Part shown: positions 45,242 to 54,726 of the stretch, piece after piece
Position numbering within the stretch: position 1 is the stretch's first letter
Layout: each line of letters opens with the position of its first letter
Assembly: GCA_965219705.1 (NCBI GenBank)
Contig: OZ244789.1
Location: forward strand, 1,116,001 to 1,180,000
DNA from: JAJECS01 sp965219705
GTDB taxonomy: Bacteria > Chloroflexota > UBA11872
Direction of reading: 5' to 3'
Length of the DNA stretch: 64,000 bases
Position numbers and translations under genes: made by a program
Notes under the pieces: generated by a model
What the model was told of the DNA's origin: nothing
Databases searched by the model: none
The model's input: the letters and a program-made list of their open reading frames with translations, nothing else

Positions 45242-46303
45242 ATGCCGACGTTTTCCGCTGAACCCTTGACGGCCGCCGCGGCGCGGATTCTGGAAGCCGC
45301 GGGCGCCCCTGCTGAGGCGGCGGCCAAGCTGGCCGGCTGGCTGGTCCGCGCCGATCTCTCGGGGCATCCCTCACACGGCGTGATCCGCATTCCCGACTAC
45401 ATCGACCGCATCCGCACCGGCCAGTTCATCCCCACCGCGCGGCCGCGGGCCGTATCCGAGAGCGACACCACGGTCTTGCTGGACGCGCAGTACGGCTTCG
45501 GCCATCTGGCGGCGGAGGACTTGACACTACGCCTGGCGGCGAAAGCCAAGACCACGCGGGTCGCCATTGGCGGCATCTTCCACTGCAATCACATCGGGCG
45601 CCTCGGCGAGTGGGCCGAGTTGGCCGCTGATCTCGGCGTGGTCTACTTGATGGCCGCGGGCGGGCCGGGGACGATGCGCGCGGCGCCGTTTGGCGGCGCC
45701 GAAGGACGGCTCAGCACCAATCCCATGGCCTTTGGCGCGCCGGCGGCCGGCACGGATCCGCTGATCGTGGACTTCGCCACCACGGCAACCGCCGAGGGCA
45801 AGGTGCGCGTGGCGCTGGCCAAGGGCGCGCAGCTGCCGCCCGGTCAGATTCTGGACGGCGACGGCCAGCCGTCCACGGAACCGAGCGACCTCTACGACGG
45901 CGGCGTGCTGCTGACCATGGCGGGGCACAAGGGCTACGGTCTCTCGCTGATGACCGAGATTCTGGCCGCCAATCTCACGGGCGCCATCAACCCGGAGCTC
46001 AACGTGCGCATCGGCACCTTTGCCATGGCCATCGATCCCAATGCCTTGGACCGGGGTGACGGGTATGACGCGGCCACCCGCGACACGTTCGACCGCGTGC
46101 GCCAAACGCGCCCGGCCGCGGGCTTCGACGAAGTCCTGATCCCCGGCGACACGGAGCGCCGCTCGCGCGAGAAGCTGAGCGCGGCGGGCCTCGAGGTGGC
46201 GGAGGCGACGTGGACGGCGATCCTGGACACCGCCGCCAGCCTGGGCCTGGATCGGGATAGTCTCGACGCCCTGGCTCGCGGGTCCGAGGCCGCAGGGATC
46301 TAG
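45242..46303 (+). CDS. Malate/L-lactate dehydrogenase family protein (type 2), copy 2
   Basis: A 353-residue Ldh_2-family oxidoreductase, a paralogue of 42015-43067 (same SGHPSHGVIRIPDY, HIGRLGEWAELAADLG and GAPAAGTDPLIVDFATTATA patterns). ATG 45242 follows TGAGGAATGC. The two copies probably arose by duplication with later divergence. They are separated by the LRR gene on the other strand. Confidence 0.85.
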   Translation: MPTFSAEPLTAAAARILEAAGAPAEAAAKLAGWLVRADLSGHPSHGVIRIPDYIDRIRTGQFIPTARPRAVSESDTTVLLDAQYGFGHLAAEDLTLRLAAKAKTTRVAIGGIFHCNHIGRLGEWAELAADLGVVYLMAAGGPGTMRAAPFGGAEGRLSTNPMAFGAPAAGTDPLIVDFATTATAEGKVRVALAKGAQLPPGQILDGDGQPSTEPSDLYDGGVLLTMAGHKGYGLSLMTEILAANLTGAINPELNVRIGTFAMAIDPNALDRGDGYDAATRDTFDRVRQTRPAAGFDEVLIPGDTERRSREKLSAAGLEVAEATWTAILDTAASLGLDRDSLDALARGSEAAGI

Positions 46304-46486
46304 GACAGTGCTCCTCCCGAGATAACGCGACGGGTGCCGCGCGTCTCGGAGGTTGTGAGCGCCACAGGTCAGCACCCTGGGGTGGGGGGACGCAGGGTCG
46401 CTACAGGTTGGGGCGAGGATTGGCAGGTCGGGCTATGCAAACGTCTCCGGACGCGGGAATTCAGGCGCCATCCGCCAGCGGGCGGC

Positions 46487-46906
46487 CTAGCCCTCAGCCT
46501 CCCCGGTCGGAACTCGGTCGTAGCGCCGGATGCACATCCCCACCGCCCGCTGCATGCCGAAGCGCGCGTAGTACGCCTGCAACTCGGCATCGCACAGCAC
46601 GTCCACCATGTACAGGTCCTTGAGCTGCTCAAGTATCCGGCGCATCAGCTCGGAGCCGATGCCGCGGCCCTGATACTCCGGCAGCACCTCCAGCAGTGGG
46701 ATATACGCGCTCAGCACGCCGTCGCTGATGGCGGTGACGAACCCCACAACCTGATCTGACTCCTCGTCGATAGCCACCACCACGTGCGAGCTTCCGCGCA
46801 GGATTTCCAAGTGCGCCTGCGGCGAAGGCTTGCTCGTCCAATCGACGAAGAACCCGGCAAGCTGGCTTGCCTCCAGCCCGTCGGCGGTGTCGCGGTACCG
46901 GATCAC
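46487..46906 (-). CDS. GNAT-family N-acetyltransferase
   Basis: A 139-residue acetyltransferase with the acetyl-CoA loop VLPEYQGRGIGSELM and the C-terminal YYARFGM strand of the fold. It starts 10 bp after the stop of the sulfatase gene, so the two are likely cotranscribed. The substrate cannot be predicted. Confidence 0.85.
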   Translation of the reverse strand: MIRYRDTADGLEASQLAGFFVDWTSKPSPQAHLEILRGSSHVVVAIDEESDQVVGFVTAISDGVLSAYIPLLEVLPEYQGRGIGSELMRRILEQLKDLYMVDVLCDAELQAYYARFGMQRAVGMCIRRYDRVPTGEAEG

Positions 46907-46916
46907 GGGAGCAGTG

Positions 46917-48503
46917 TCATGGCACGCCGTACGCGAAGCGCCCGCGCGGCGAGTGCGGGTAGTCCTGCTCGATCAGCAGCTCGAGCAACCGGTCGCGCAG
47001 ATTGCGCCGCGCGCCGTCGTAGGCCGGATCGCGCGCCAGATTGCGCTGCTCCTCGGGGTCGTGCCTGAGATCGAAGAGCTGCTCGCCGCCGCCGTGGGGA
47101 TACATCGTGTAGCGCCAATCGTGGGTACGGACGGTTCGCGCCCAGCGCTCGGGAGTGTGGGGCACGGTGTTGCTGCTGAAGCTTTCGGCGTAGGCGGCAT
47201 CCCGCCAGTCGGCCGCCCGCGCGCCGGTGCACAGTGGGACGAGCGACCGACCCGGCAACGTGTCGAAGCTGCGGTCCGGTGAGAGCCCGCCGCCGGGGCG
47301 GCTGGTGCGGAAGAACGCGGGCTGGGCAACGTCGATCCCCGCAAGCTCGTGAGTCGTGGGGCAGATGTCCTCCAGCTGCACCAGCTCCGATCGCTCCTGG
47401 CCATGTTGCAGACCCGGCCCGGCGATGACCAGCGGAACCCGCACGCAGGCGTCGTAGTGCAGGCCCCCTTTGAGCTTCAGCCCGTGATCGTGGAGCAGAT
47501 CGCCGTGGTCGGAGAGGAAGATGATGACCGTGTCGTCGAGGCGCCCGGTCTCGGCCAGGGCGGTCTCCAGGACGCCCAGTTGAGCGTCGAGGTGACACAT
47601 GTCGGCGAAGTAGTGCCGCCGGTCGCGCCGCCAGTCCGGCGCGGGCGTGGCGCGTCCGCCCATGTCGTGGAAGAGCGGCGGCGCGCCCGGATCGTCCGCC
47701 CACTCGGCGGGAAGCGGCTCGGGTATGCGGTGGACATCGACTCGCTCCAGGTAGCCCGGCGGCGGCGCGTAGGGATCGTGCGGCTGCACGTAGCTCACAT
47801 GGGCGAACAAGGGTTGCTCCCGATCCGTGGAGCGAATGAAGTCCGCCGCGCGGTCGGTGGTCCAGTTGGTTTGCGAAATCTCCTCGGGAAACGGCAGCTC
47901 GTACGCGCCGTAGAGCTCGGGGATGGACGCGAATCGCGCGGCCAGGTCCAGGCCCTCCGGCCCGTGGCTCTTGAATCCGGGAAAGCTGCGCCCCCACACC
48001 GTGCTCAGCGCCGCGTCCAGGTGCTCGGGGTGCGTCGTCCTGATCCATTCGAGCCACGGACCGCCGCGGGCGTCCTCGGTTATCTCCTGCACGTCGAAGC
48101 CATAGGGCCGGTAGTCGGGGAACAGCGACTCATACTGCGAGCGGAGGTGGAGCTTGCCGAAGGCGCCGGTACGCCAGCCGGCTGCTTGCAGCGCCTGCAT
48201 GAATGTTGGGATCGCGGGGTCCAGGTTATAGCCGTTCAGCAGCACCCCGTGGTGGCGGGTCGTGAGGCCCGTTGCGATTGTGGCCCGCGCCGGGCTGCAG
48301 ATCGGATTGCTGCTGATCGCGTGGCGGAAGGTCGTGCCGCGCGCCTGCAAGCGGGCGATGTTGGGCAGCGGCGCCGCGCCGGCCAGGCACGCCTCCACCC
48401 AGCGCGCCGCCAACTGGTCCACCATGAACAGCACGATGGCCCGTGGACCGTGGTCGGCGCCCCGCTGCTCGCCGCCCGCTGGCAGGCCGTGAATTCGCGG
48501 CAT
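46917..48503 (-). CDS. Sulfatase (type I, formylglycine-dependent)
   Basis: A 528-residue arylsulfatase-family hydrolase. The formylglycine site is NPICSPARATIATGL (Cys modified by an FGE-type enzyme), with N-terminal metal ligands in VLFMVDQLAARW and later DDTVIIFLSDHGDLLHDHG. ATG 48503 (MPRIHGL) is chosen; 31 codons upstream run through a palindromic repeat. No signal peptide is evident, so it may act in the cytoplasm or on imported sulfated sugars, choline sulfate or phosphonates. Sits 10 bp before the GNAT gene. Confidence 0.88.
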   Translation of the reverse strand: MPRIHGLPAGGEQRGADHGPRAIVLFMVDQLAARWVEACLAGAAPLPNIARLQARGTTFRHAISSNPICSPARATIATGLTTRHHGVLLNGYNLDPAIPTFMQALQAAGWRTGAFGKLHLRSQYESLFPDYRPYGFDVQEITEDARGGPWLEWIRTTHPEHLDAALSTVWGRSFPGFKSHGPEGLDLAARFASIPELYGAYELPFPEEISQTNWTTDRAADFIRSTDREQPLFAHVSYVQPHDPYAPPPGYLERVDVHRIPEPLPAEWADDPGAPPLFHDMGGRATPAPDWRRDRRHYFADMCHLDAQLGVLETALAETGRLDDTVIIFLSDHGDLLHDHGLKLKGGLHYDACVRVPLVIAGPGLQHGQERSELVQLEDICPTTHELAGIDVAQPAFFRTSRPGGGLSPDRSFDTLPGRSLVPLCTGARAADWRDAAYAESFSSNTVPHTPERWARTVRTHDWRYTMYPHGGGEQLFDLRHDPEEQRNLARDPAYDGARRNLRDRLLELLIEQDYPHSPRGRFAYGVP

Positions 48504-48515
48504 GAGGTCCCTTCC

Positions 48516-48541
48516 GTCATTCCCCGAAAGTGGGAATCCAG
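48516..48541. repeat. Dispersed palindromic repeat, copy 6
   Basis: GTCATTCCCC-GAAAG-TGGGAATCCAG with one mismatch in the stem, just upstream of the sulfatase start. Confidence 0.75.
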
Positions 48542-48693
48542 GCCCCGGGGGCGCCGGCAGTTCCCGGCTCAGCGGTGAAACGGTGCATCCCGGCACCGAA
48601 TCCCGCGCGCCCGCATGCTACCCGGCACGCGACCGGGTCCGGCATCCGCCTATCATCGACTCTCACAGCGGTCCTGCACGGAAGGTCAGCGCC

Positions 48694-49839
48694 ATGCGCA
48701 TCACCGACATCCGCACGATTCCGGTCTTCGCCGAGCACCGGGACATCAACTACCTGATCACGAAAGTCGAGACCGACCGGGGGATCTACGGCCTGGGCGA
48801 GTCCGCCATCGCCGGCAAGGAGCGCGCCGTTCAGGGCGTGATCGACCACTTTCGCCCCCTGTTACTGGGAGAAGACCCGCGCCGCATCGACCACCTGTGG
48901 CAGCGGATGTTCCGCGGCAGCTTCTTCAAGGCCGGGCCGATCTTGGGTGCGGCGATCTCCGCCATCGACATTGCGCTTTGGGACATCAAGGGCAAGGCGC
49001 TCGGCGTCCCCGTTTGGGAGCTGCTCGGCGGCAGGTGCCGCGACGGCGTGGTGTGCTACCCGCATGTCACCGGCAAAACCCTGGACGCGCTGCTGGCCGA
49101 CGCCGATCGCGCGCTGGCGCAGGGCTACCGTTTCGTGCGCTACGGCTTCCCCGGCGTCGAGCCGCAGGGCGGCCTGCTGGAACCGCGGCGCGCCGTGCCG
49201 GCCGCCATCGAGACCACCGAAGCGATGCGCCGGCACGTCGGCCCGGACATCGATATCTGCGTCGACTTTCACACCCGGCTCGACCCGAGTGAGGCCGTGC
49301 GGTTGTGCAAGGGGCTCGAGCCGCTGGACATCTTCTTCGCCGAGGATCCGGTGCGCTCCGAGCGGCCCGAGGCATATGCCTACGTGCGCCGTCACACCCA
49401 CGTTCCCATCGCGGGCGGCGAGGAGCTGGCCTCCAAGTGGGACTTCCAGCCGCTGATCGAGGGCGATCTGATCGACTACGTGCGGACCGATCTGTGCATC
49501 GTCGGCGGGTTCACCGAAGCGCGGAAGATCGCCGGCTGGGCCGAGTCGCATCACCAATATCTCGCGCCGCACAGCCCCATGGGACCAATCTCGCTGGCCG
49601 CCTGCGTGCATCTGGACATCGCCAGCCCCCTGGTCGGCGTGCAAGAGCTGCCGGAGGTGCCCGGAGCGCTGGCGGACGTGTTCCCGCAGCAGATGACGTT
49701 TGAGGATGGTTACCTCGTGGCGCCGACCGCGCCCGGCATCGGCGTGGACATCGACGAAGCCGCCGCAGCCAATCACCCGTTCCAGATGCGTCCGATCCCC
49801 GAGCTCCGCCGCCGGGACGGCTCCGTCACGAACTGGTAG
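48694..49839 (+). CDS. Mandelate racemase/enolase superfamily dehydratase
   Basis: A 381-residue enolase-superfamily enzyme, probably a sugar-acid dehydratase like D-galactonate dehydratase. Metal ligands are in CVDFHTRL, FFAEDPV and AGGEEL, and the likely general acid His is in APHSPMGPI. ATG 48694 follows GGAAGG; the open frame to 48502 is across the divergent promoter. It is divergent from the sulfatase, a frequent pairing in degradation loci for sulfated glycans, though no other glycan genes are near. Confidence 0.85.
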   Translation: MRITDIRTIPVFAEHRDINYLITKVETDRGIYGLGESAIAGKERAVQGVIDHFRPLLLGEDPRRIDHLWQRMFRGSFFKAGPILGAAISAIDIALWDIKGKALGVPVWELLGGRCRDGVVCYPHVTGKTLDALLADADRALAQGYRFVRYGFPGVEPQGGLLEPRRAVPAAIETTEAMRRHVGPDIDICVDFHTRLDPSEAVRLCKGLEPLDIFFAEDPVRSERPEAYAYVRRHTHVPIAGGEELASKWDFQPLIEGDLIDYVRTDLCIVGGFTEARKIAGWAESHHQYLAPHSPMGPISLAACVHLDIASPLVGVQELPEVPGALADVFPQQMTFEDGYLVAPTAPGIGVDIDEAAAANHPFQMRPIPELRRRDGSVTNW

Positions 49840-50076
49840 CCCACGAGGCCAAGCAAGACGACGGCGGCAGACCTCTCAGGCTCACACCACCGCACGCCAT
49901 CAACGCCGTCAGGCAAACTGCGAAGAACGCCACACAAACGCCGGCGCAACCCGCCTGCCCGCTCCACCAGTCTATTGCCACCATAGCCCAACCGGGTGCA
50001 CCAATTTGCTTTATTTGTACGTCTAGTCTACTAGTATATCCCCGCGATATTCATGCCCCAAGCGCTCTCCAAAGAA

Positions 50077-50685
50077 CTACATTGTTTGCAGGATATTAGC
50101 CTTAAGCGTCTCATATTCAACCTCTGAGATTAGCTCTCTATCAAACATTTCTTTGGCCTTAGTCAGGCGCGCTACCGGGTCGCCAGTTCCGTCACTGTCG
50201 GCCTCGCCAGCGGCTGGCATCGTGATCTGGGTGCCACCAGCGCGAGCACGTTCTTCTTCGATATCACGCACGCGCCGCCGCTCACGCCATTCTTGCTCCT
50301 TCTGTTGACTGATGCTATAGAGGGTTCGGGTCTGTCTCTTTCTTAGGTTTCCAATGCTGTGTATATTGCCATTGACCAACGTGCAGGTGACTGTCGACGA
50401 CAACACACCTTCGAATATGTCAACGTCTTGTATGTCTTCCCACAGATAGTCATCGAAAGATGCTCTGCCAAACCAGTGTCGATAGTAGAGGATCAAGCGA
50501 TTATTGGTGGCGACTACGGCATCCTTTCGTTGACTGGCCACACTTATCCCCTGGCAGGCAATATATAATACGTTCTCATTCTGAGTTAGAATAGTTTGCA
50601 CTTCATTGACAATCACGCGTAAGGCGCGTGAGCCTTGACCTTTACCAACGCGATAGACACCAATATGTTCGTTCTTCTCAGGCAT
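50077..50685 (-). CDS. PH-like domain protein with C-terminal SHOCT motif
   Basis: A 202-residue protein. The first ~115 residues (VIVNEVQTILTQNENVLYIACQ, AVVATNNRLILYY, WEDIQDVDIFEG) fit a bacterial PH/YvbH-like domain. The last ~30 (VARLTKAKEMFDRELISEVEYETL) are a SHOCT helix, often on membrane-linked or oligomeric proteins. A strong AAGGAG precedes ATG 50685. It is markedly AT-richer than its surroundings, as is the 240-base gap before it, which suggests transfer. Function unknown. Confidence 0.7.
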   Translation of the reverse strand: MPEKNEHIGVYRVGKGQGSRALRVIVNEVQTILTQNENVLYIACQGISVASQRKDAVVATNNRLILYYRHWFGRASFDDYLWEDIQDVDIFEGVLSSTVTCTLVNGNIHSIGNLRKRQTRTLYSISQQKEQEWRERRRVRDIEEERARAGGTQITMPAAGEADSDGTGDPVARLTKAKEMFDRELISEVEYETLKANILQTM

Positions 50686-50947
50686 AATTACGTCTCCTTA
50701 CCACACACATTGAAGTTGGCTTGCCATACGCAATCGGTGCAGTGGGCCGCGAGGTAATACGCGAAATGGTCAGGTCGAAGGCGGTACCGTGAAGTTCACT
50801 ACATACGACCAAGTCGCATGGTAACAAGGCGGCCGAATCCGAGGCAAGCCTGAAGATTTGCGCGTCACAGCCGCACGCGGGCGGCCCCAGGGTGAATCAA
50901 AGGTTCCTCGGCCGGAGCCGGTGCGTCGCTTGGGGCCCGTCCGGCGC

Positions 50948-51571
50948 CTACGCCGTGCGGTCCTCGGTTTCTTTCGCGGCCGCCTTGGCGCGCTCGATCT
51001 CGCGATGGACGTGCAGCACGCGCTGGGCGGCGGTGAGCTGGGTGGCGATCGCCAGAAACCACATGGCCCCGCTGAGCACGGCGAACGGCGTGAGCAGCGC
51101 GATGCCCAGCACGATCAGCCGTTCGGGCCGCTGGAAGAACCCAACCTTGCACTCCACGCCAAGGCCTTCGGCGCGGGCGCGCGTATAGCTGATCAACATG
51201 GATCCGAGGAGCGTGAGCAGGGCCAGCACGGTTTCCGCTTGCGCGCCAACGTCGACGAAATACCAGACGAGCCCGGTGAAGATCACGCCTTCGCCCCAGC
51301 GGTCCAGGGTCGAGTCCAGGAACGCGCCGAAGTCGGACCGCCGATTGCTGACGCGGGCGACGGCGCCGTCAAGCGTGTCGAAGCCGCCGCTCACCAGCAA
51401 TAGCACGCCCCCGGCGATCTGCCAGCCGAGCGCGATCACCACGGCCGTGGGGAATGCCAGGACGAGGCCCGTAATCGTCAGCACGTTGGGGTCGATGCCC
51501 GTGCGAGCCAGCGGCGTCACCACGAACTCGGCCGCGCGGCGGGATCGGGCTTGGAGGCGCGGGTTGATCAT
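50948..51571 (-). CDS. CDP-alcohol phosphatidyltransferase (phosphatidylinositol-phosphate synthase-like)
   Basis: A 207-residue membrane enzyme with six hydrophobic helices and the CDP-alcohol signature DTLDGAVARVSNRRSDFGAF...D...D (DGx2ARx8Gx3Dx3D), which joins CDP-diacylglycerol to an alcohol. Next to inositol-phosphate synthase and a PimA-like glycosyltransferase it is best read as the phosphatidylinositol(-phosphate) synthase; the actinobacterial enzyme has similar length. It overlaps the GT4 stop by one base (TGATG). Confidence 0.82.
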   Translation of the reverse strand: MINPRLQARSRRAAEFVVTPLARTGIDPNVLTITGLVLAFPTAVVIALGWQIAGGVLLLVSGGFDTLDGAVARVSNRRSDFGAFLDSTLDRWGEGVIFTGLVWYFVDVGAQAETVLALLTLLGSMLISYTRARAEGLGVECKVGFFQRPERLIVLGIALLTPFAVLSGAMWFLAIATQLTAAQRVLHVHREIERAKAAAKETEDRTA

Positions 51572-52752
51572 CAACGCGCCGCCGCGTCGGCGGTGCCGGG
51601 CGCGAAGGCCCAATAGCGGCCGCCGATCTCGCGTTCGTTGAGCAGCTCTTCGTAGTAGTCCACCACGCGGGCCGCGATCTTCGGCCAGGCGAACGCCCGC
51701 GCGCGGCGCACGCCGAACTCCGCCAGATGTGCGCGTTTGGCATCGTTGCGCATCAGGCGCAGCAGCGTGCGCGCGAGCGCCGCATGGTCCTTGGGCGGAA
51801 CCAGCAGCGCGCCTTCGCCGTCCAGCAGCAACGCGCGGTACCCCGGGATATCGGAGGCCACCACCGGCAACCCGGCGGCCATGGCCTCTAGCAGCACCAC
51901 GCCCTGGCTCTCCCCGCCAAGCGCCGGCGAGCAAAAGATGTGCGAGCTCTTGAGGTAGCGCTGCTTGTCCTCCTGGCTCACATAGCCGGCGAACACCACG
52001 TTGCGCAGGCCGAGCTGGTTGACCTGGCGCTGGTAGGCGCGACGCTGGTGGGGACGGAACGCGCCCACGAGCACCAGCCGGGTGCGGGGCTGCAGCTGCT
52101 GCACGAGCTGCATGGCGCGCAGCAGCACCGACAACCCCTTGCGCTTGTCGAAGCGCCCCACGAACAGGATGTTGAAGAGGCCGTCGGCCAGCGGCGGCAG
52201 CGGCTCGACGTCACGACCGTAGAAGTCGATGTCGATGCCGTTGGGAATGATCCGGTACTCGCCGCGATAGGAGCGGAACACGAGGTCCCGCGCGGCTTGG
52301 GACACCGCGATCTTGCCGTCGAGCTTGCGTTGCAGCCGCCGGATGAGCGGGCGCGTCGTGTGGTAGACGAAGGCTGACTTGCGCGCTGCGTGGAAGGTGC
52401 CGACGTTGAGCGCCTGCGAATAGCGCAGCACGGTGAGCGGCAAGGCGGGCACCAGCGGCTCCTGCAAGTGGACCACGTCGAACTTCCGCTCGTCGAGAAA
52501 GCGCCGCACGCGCGGCAGGAGCGCCGGTGACAGTGTGAGACGGGCGGTCGATTGATTCACGGGCAGCGGCACGATGCGGCGGCCAACCCGATAGAAGTTG
52601 GGAATCTCCGCCTCGGACGTCTCCACCGACGACGGCGCCATGATCGCCACTTCATGGCCCAGCGCTCGGAACTCGCGGTCCAAGGCCAGCACGTGCTCGG
52701 TCACCCCGCCGGGATAGGGGAAATCGTAGGGCGAGACGTGGAGGATGCGCAT
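51571..52752 (-). CDS. GT4-family glycosyltransferase, PimA-like
   Basis: A 393-residue GT-B enzyme. The N-terminal ILHVSPYDFPYPGGVTEHVLAL and C-terminal GGESQGVVLLEAMAAGLPVVA motif (with the catalytic-type ExxE, here E...E of ESQGVVLLE) define family GT4; the nucleotide-binding FVGRFDKRKG segment is present. In the actinobacterial PIM pathway PimA mannosylates phosphatidylinositol from GDP-mannose. ATG 52752 is 2 bp after the acyltransferase stop. Assignment to PimA rests on operon context. Confidence 0.8.
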   Translation of the reverse strand: MRILHVSPYDFPYPGGVTEHVLALDREFRALGHEVAIMAPSSVETSEAEIPNFYRVGRRIVPLPVNQSTARLTLSPALLPRVRRFLDERKFDVVHLQEPLVPALPLTVLRYSQALNVGTFHAARKSAFVYHTTRPLIRRLQRKLDGKIAVSQAARDLVFRSYRGEYRIIPNGIDIDFYGRDVEPLPPLADGLFNILFVGRFDKRKGLSVLLRAMQLVQQLQPRTRLVLVGAFRPHQRRAYQRQVNQLGLRNVVFAGYVSQEDKQRYLKSSHIFCSPALGGESQGVVLLEAMAAGLPVVASDIPGYRALLLDGEGALLVPPKDHAALARTLLRLMRNDAKRAHLAEFGVRRARAFAWPKIAARVVDYYEELLNEREIGGRYWAFAPGTADAAAR

Positions 52753-52754
52753 GC

Positions 52755-53612
52755 TCAGGCGGTCTCCCACATGGACCGGAACATATACCACTGCTCGGGC
52801 GCCTTGCGGATAACCGCCTCGAGGTCCCACATCACTTGTTGCATGCCGCGCTGCACGGCCTCGTCCCGAGATTCGCCGTGGGTCCAGACGATCGGCGGCA
52901 GGGCATGTGCGGTGTACGTGCCGTCGCCGTTGCGGGTCATGCCGCCCACGATCAGCGGACTGCCGGCCCGCTGCGCCAGGGCGGCCGACCCCGGCGGCAC
53001 CCACGCCGGGCGTCCGAAGAACTCGACCTGGACACCGTGTCCGGGCGTGGGGCGGTCGGCCAAGAGGGCGACATACTCGCCACGGCGCAGCGCCCGCAGT
53101 ATCTCCCGCGCCGCGTTCCCGAGCTGGATGCTCTGCAAGTTCAGCTTGGCCCGCACGTGGTCCAGCATGCCGGTCATGGCGCGGCTGTGCATGGTTTCGG
53201 CGACCACGTGGGTCGGATGGTCCAGCGAGATCAGCCCGCCGCACCATTCCCAGTTTCCGAAGTGGCCCGTGATCATGATGCCGCCCTTGCGCAGCTCGTG
53301 GAACGCTTTGAAGTGCTCATAGCCCTCGATACGCACCGTCCGCCTGATCAAATCCGCTTGCGACAGCCGGAAGCCGCGCAGGAAGTCGATCACGTGGTCA
53401 ACAAACGCCACTACCGACCGCCGGGCAAGATCCCGCGCGCGAGGGTCTGAGGTCTGCACGTCCAGCACGACGGCCATGTTGGCGGTGGTGTTGCGGCGCA
53501 CGCGCGGCACGAGCAGGAAGATCACCGTGCCCAGCACGCGTGCGACCGCCGCCGAGATCGGTCGCGGCATGCAGCCGACCAACCGCGACCCGAGCTCGAA
53601 CAGGACAATCAT
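52755..53612 (-). CDS. Lysophospholipid/lauroyl acyltransferase-family protein, PatA-like
   Basis: A 285-residue LpxL/HtrB-type acyltransferase, membrane-associated through its N terminus. The HFGNWEW motif (H-x4-E) is the catalytic site and LADRPTPGHGVQVEFFG the acceptor segment. In mycobacteria PatA, encoded between pgsA and pimA, acylates the mannose of PIM; the same order here supports that role. The gene starts directly after the ino1 stop. Confidence 0.82.
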   Translation of the reverse strand: MIVLFELGSRLVGCMPRPISAAVARVLGTVIFLLVPRVRRNTTANMAVVLDVQTSDPRARDLARRSVVAFVDHVIDFLRGFRLSQADLIRRTVRIEGYEHFKAFHELRKGGIMITGHFGNWEWCGGLISLDHPTHVVAETMHSRAMTGMLDHVRAKLNLQSIQLGNAAREILRALRRGEYVALLADRPTPGHGVQVEFFGRPAWVPPGSAALAQRAGSPLIVGGMTRNGDGTYTAHALPPIVWTHGESRDEAVQRGMQQVMWDLEAVIRKAPEQWYMFRSMWETA

Positions 53613-54716
53613 TTATGCCGGATCGGCCGCCGATCCGGCCGCAACCGTCGCCGACGCAATGAACTCCTCCATCATGTCGTGCGCCTCGGCATCCGTGTAC
53701 TGAATCGGCGGCGACTTCATGAGATACGCCGAGGGGGCTTCCAGAGCCCCCGACACCCCACGCGTCAGCGCGATCTTGCAGCAGCGCACGGCGTCGATCA
53801 CGATGCCCGCCGAATTCGGCGAGTCCCAAACCTCCAGCTTGAGCTCCAGATTCAACGGCTGACCGCCGAAGGACTGTCCCTCGAGGCGGATGAAGGCCCA
53901 CTTGCGATCCCCGAGCCACTCGACGTAGTCGCTGGGACCGATGTGCACGTTCGCGGGCCCGATGTCGTACTCCAGCTGACTGGTGACGGCGTTGGTCTTG
54001 GAGACCTTCTTCGACTCCAGCCGCTCACGCTCCAGCATGTTCTTGAAGTCCGAGTTGCCCCCCACGTTCAGCTGATAGGTCCGCTCGAGGTTGACGCCCC
54101 GGTCCCGGAACAGCCGGGTGAGGACCCGGTGCACGATCGTGGCCCCGACCTGCGACTTGATGTCGTCGCCGATGATGGGCACCTGGGCGCGCTCGAAGCG
54201 CTGCTGCCAGTACGCCTCGCGCGCAATGAACACCGGCATGCAGTTCACCATGGCGCAACCGGCCTGCAGCACCTGCTCCACATACCACTTGGTGGCTTCC
54301 TCGCTGCCCACCGGCAGGTAGTTGATCACCACGTCGGTGTGGGTGTCGCGCAGCAACTCGACGATGTCGTCCGTCGATCCGTCGGCCTTGACCACCGTGT
54401 CCGCCATGTAGCGCCCGATGCCGTCGTGCGTCATGCCGCGCGCCACGGGGACGCCCAGCGGCGGGACGTCGGAGAACTTCACCGTGTTGTTCGGCGTCGC
54501 AAAGATCGCCTCGCTCAGGTCGGTCCCAACCTTGGTGCGGTCGACGTCGATGGCCGCCGAAAACTCGATGTCACCGACGTGATACGGCCCCAGCACCGTG
54601 TGCATGAGCCCGGGAATGAACTCATCCGTCGGCGCGTCGCGATAGTGCTCGACGCCTTGCACCAACGATGAGGCGCAATTGCCGACCCCAATGATTCCAA
54701 CACGAACCGTGGACAT
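53613..54716 (-). CDS. ino1: Inositol-3-phosphate synthase
   Basis: A 367-residue NAD-dependent enzyme that converts glucose 6-phosphate to inositol 3-phosphate, supplying phosphatidylinositol. It is of the short actinobacterial/archaeal type: GIIGVGNCASSLVQGVEHY at the N terminus, GDDIKSQVGATIVHR and LNVGGNSDFKNML in the catalytic part. It is the first gene of the lipid operon after arsR, separated from arsR by 10 bp. Confidence 0.93.
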   Translation of the reverse strand: MSTVRVGIIGVGNCASSLVQGVEHYRDAPTDEFIPGLMHTVLGPYHVGDIEFSAAIDVDRTKVGTDLSEAIFATPNNTVKFSDVPPLGVPVARGMTHDGIGRYMADTVVKADGSTDDIVELLRDTHTDVVINYLPVGSEEATKWYVEQVLQAGCAMVNCMPVFIAREAYWQQRFERAQVPIIGDDIKSQVGATIVHRVLTRLFRDRGVNLERTYQLNVGGNSDFKNMLERERLESKKVSKTNAVTSQLEYDIGPANVHIGPSDYVEWLGDRKWAFIRLEGQSFGGQPLNLELKLEVWDSPNSAGIVIDAVRCCKIALTRGVSGALEAPSAYLMKSPPIQYTDAEAHDMMEEFIASATVAAGSAADPA

Positions 54717-54726
54717 GGTGACTCCC

